A stretch of DNA of 64,000 nt from Lachnospiraceae bacterium. Lineage in GTDB: Bacteria > Bacillota > Clostridia > Lachnospirales > Lachnospiraceae. The position numbers and the translations under genes were made by a program. The notes under the pieces are model-generated. The model was given only the letters and a program-made list of their open reading frames with translations, had not been told where the DNA came from and made no database searches. The DNA lies in the NCBI GenBank assembly GCA_017938485.1, contig JAGBBM010000045.1:1-64000 (forward strand), in the 5' to 3' direction. Each line of letters starts with the position of its first letter. Within the stretch, counting starts at the first letter, position 1. Of this stretch, positions 63,172-64,000 are shown one piece after another.

Positions 63172-64000
63172 CTTATGATTTTTACCTCCGGCTCAAGCAA
63201 AACACCAAACATATCATACACTTTTTTCTTAACATCATCCATCAATGTAAGAACGTCTTTAGCTGTAGCATTATCAATATTAACTACAAAACCACTATGT
63301 TTATCAGACACCATAGCTCCACCAACCTTATATCCCTTAAGGCCCGCGTCTTGAATAAGCTTACCTGCAAAATACCCCTCTGGTCTTTTGAAGGTTGAAC
63401 CTGCACTAGGATACTCTAAAGGTTGTTTGGACACCCTGGCTTCTTTTAACTCGTTCATCTTATCTTCTATTATCTTTTTGTCTGAAGGTACAAGTTTAAC
63501 CGCTGCACCGAGAACAATTCTATCACTATTTATAATACTGTGTCTATATCCAAAATCCATCTCATCACAAGAATATCTTTTTGTGCTACCGTCAGATTCA
63601 AGAACATCCACATATTCTATGATATCTTTCATCTCACCTCCGTAGGCTCCTGCATTCATAACCACTGCACCGCCCAAGGTTCCTGGAATTCCTGCTGCAA
63701 ACTCCATACCTGACAATGAATTATCTTTAGCCAATGCAGCCATTTTAGACAAAAGTGCACCAGCTTCACCGTATATAATATTGTCTTCTAGGGAAATCTT
63801 ATTCATATTTGAGAAAATTTGAATAATCACACCATCATATCCCTCATCCATAAAAAGTACATTACTGCCATTTCCAAGGATTATGTATCTTTCATTTTCC
63901 GCCCTGCAATAATCTATAACAGCTTTTATTTCGTCCACATTAGCTGGCATAAAAACATACTTTGCCGGACCACCAATTCTGAATGTAGTATGATTCTTCA
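63168..64000 (-). CDS. murB: UDP-N-acetylenolpyruvoylglucosamine reductase (5' end outside window)
   Basis: An FAD enzyme of peptidoglycan precursor synthesis. The reading frame runs to the window edge: upstream of the internal Met at 63950 the codons still encode KNHTTFRIGGPAKYVF, the conserved MurB start region, so the gene continues past 64,000 and lacks an estimated 20-30 N-terminal residues here. Other motifs are YIILGNGSNVLFMD, MEFAAGIPGTLGGAVVMNAG, YRHSII and PSAGSTFKRPEGYFAGKLI, with GFVVNIDNATAKD. It is the type I/II enzyme with complete Ser and Glu sites. Confidence 0.95.
   Translation of the reverse strand, partial: KNHTTFRIGGPAKYVFMPANVDEIKAVIDYCRAENERYIILGNGSNVLFMDEGYDGVIIQIFSNMNKISLEDNIIYGEAGALLSKMAALAKDNSLSGMEFAAGIPGTLGGAVVMNAGAYGGEMKDIIEYVDVLESDGSTKRYSCDEMDFGYRHSIINSDRIVLGAAVKLVPSDKKIIEDKMNELKEARVSKQPLEYPSAGSTFKRPEGYFAGKLIQDAGLKGYKVGGAMVSDKHSGFVVNIDNATAKDVLTLMDDVKKKVYDMFGVLLEPEVKIIR

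Overview
The window looks like a chromosome segment from a low-GC, anaerobic, Gram-positive member of the Clostridia, most likely a Lachnospiraceae relative. This rests on gene content and order, not on a database search. The clues are an Rnf complex in the order C-D/G-E-A-B, a C-GCAxxG-C-C family protein, a YlmC/YmxH sporulation-type protein, a reverse rubrerythrin, a WhiA/RapZ/Crh-like cluster next to murB, and strong AGGAGG ribosome binding sites before nearly every gene. No rRNA or tRNA gene was recognised.

Positions 1-39,900 are mostly housekeeping. A partial NifU-like scaffold gene is followed by yajC and tgt. A chemoreceptor with a long acidic repeat tail comes next, then an ABC exporter with two permeases, then yigZ, nrdR and ylmC. 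The rnf operon (13,870 down to 8,780) has a clear promoter and a fused RnfD-RnfG protein. Small conserved genes, alanine racemase, an orphan pilin-like gene, glpK, a lipase-like hydrolase and a B12-binding radical SAM gene follow. A purine permease, ppk and ppx form one run, with folB-folK upstream of it. A second run, with its own promoter, carries a polysaccharide deacetylase, folC, an HD protein and folP. Then come uncharacterised surface-type proteins, clpX, glpQ-like, proC, a Lys/Ala-rich protein and a PilZ protein.

Positions about 39,947-48,065 hold a complete, compact integrative element. It lies between two direct repeats of 133 bp, 115 bp of them identical and offset by exactly 7,986 bp. 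The repeats are copies of the 3' end of the rubrerythrin gene. The element inserted into that gene and brought its own replacement for the last ~39 codons and a replacement terminator. The displaced host 3' end and host terminator remain at the left junction. Cargo: a tyrosine integrase flanked by GGACAAA arm-type repeats, a 54-aa ribbon-helix-helix protein, small zinc-ribbon proteins, a serine recombinase with TTTTGGTAC repeats upstream, a pair of paralogous proteins of unknown family, a WYL-type regulator, a winged-helix protein, an HNH nuclease and tiny ORFs. I see no relaxase, conjugation or phage structural gene.

Positions 48,066-64,000 return to host genes. They are rubrerythrin with a Fur/PerR-like box, murF, a DJ-1 protein, a CYTH protein, a DUF1189-like protein, an orphan LytS/YesM-type kinase lacking the usual phospho-accepting His, and an FMN-riboswitch-controlled riboflavin operon (ribD-ribE-ribBA-ribH). 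A HAD phosphatase follows that may supply the missing riboflavin-pathway step. A large Sel1/TPR protein and the cluster murB-rapZ-whiA-crh complete the window; the HPr-like protein has Glu15 in place of the catalytic His15 but keeps Ser46.
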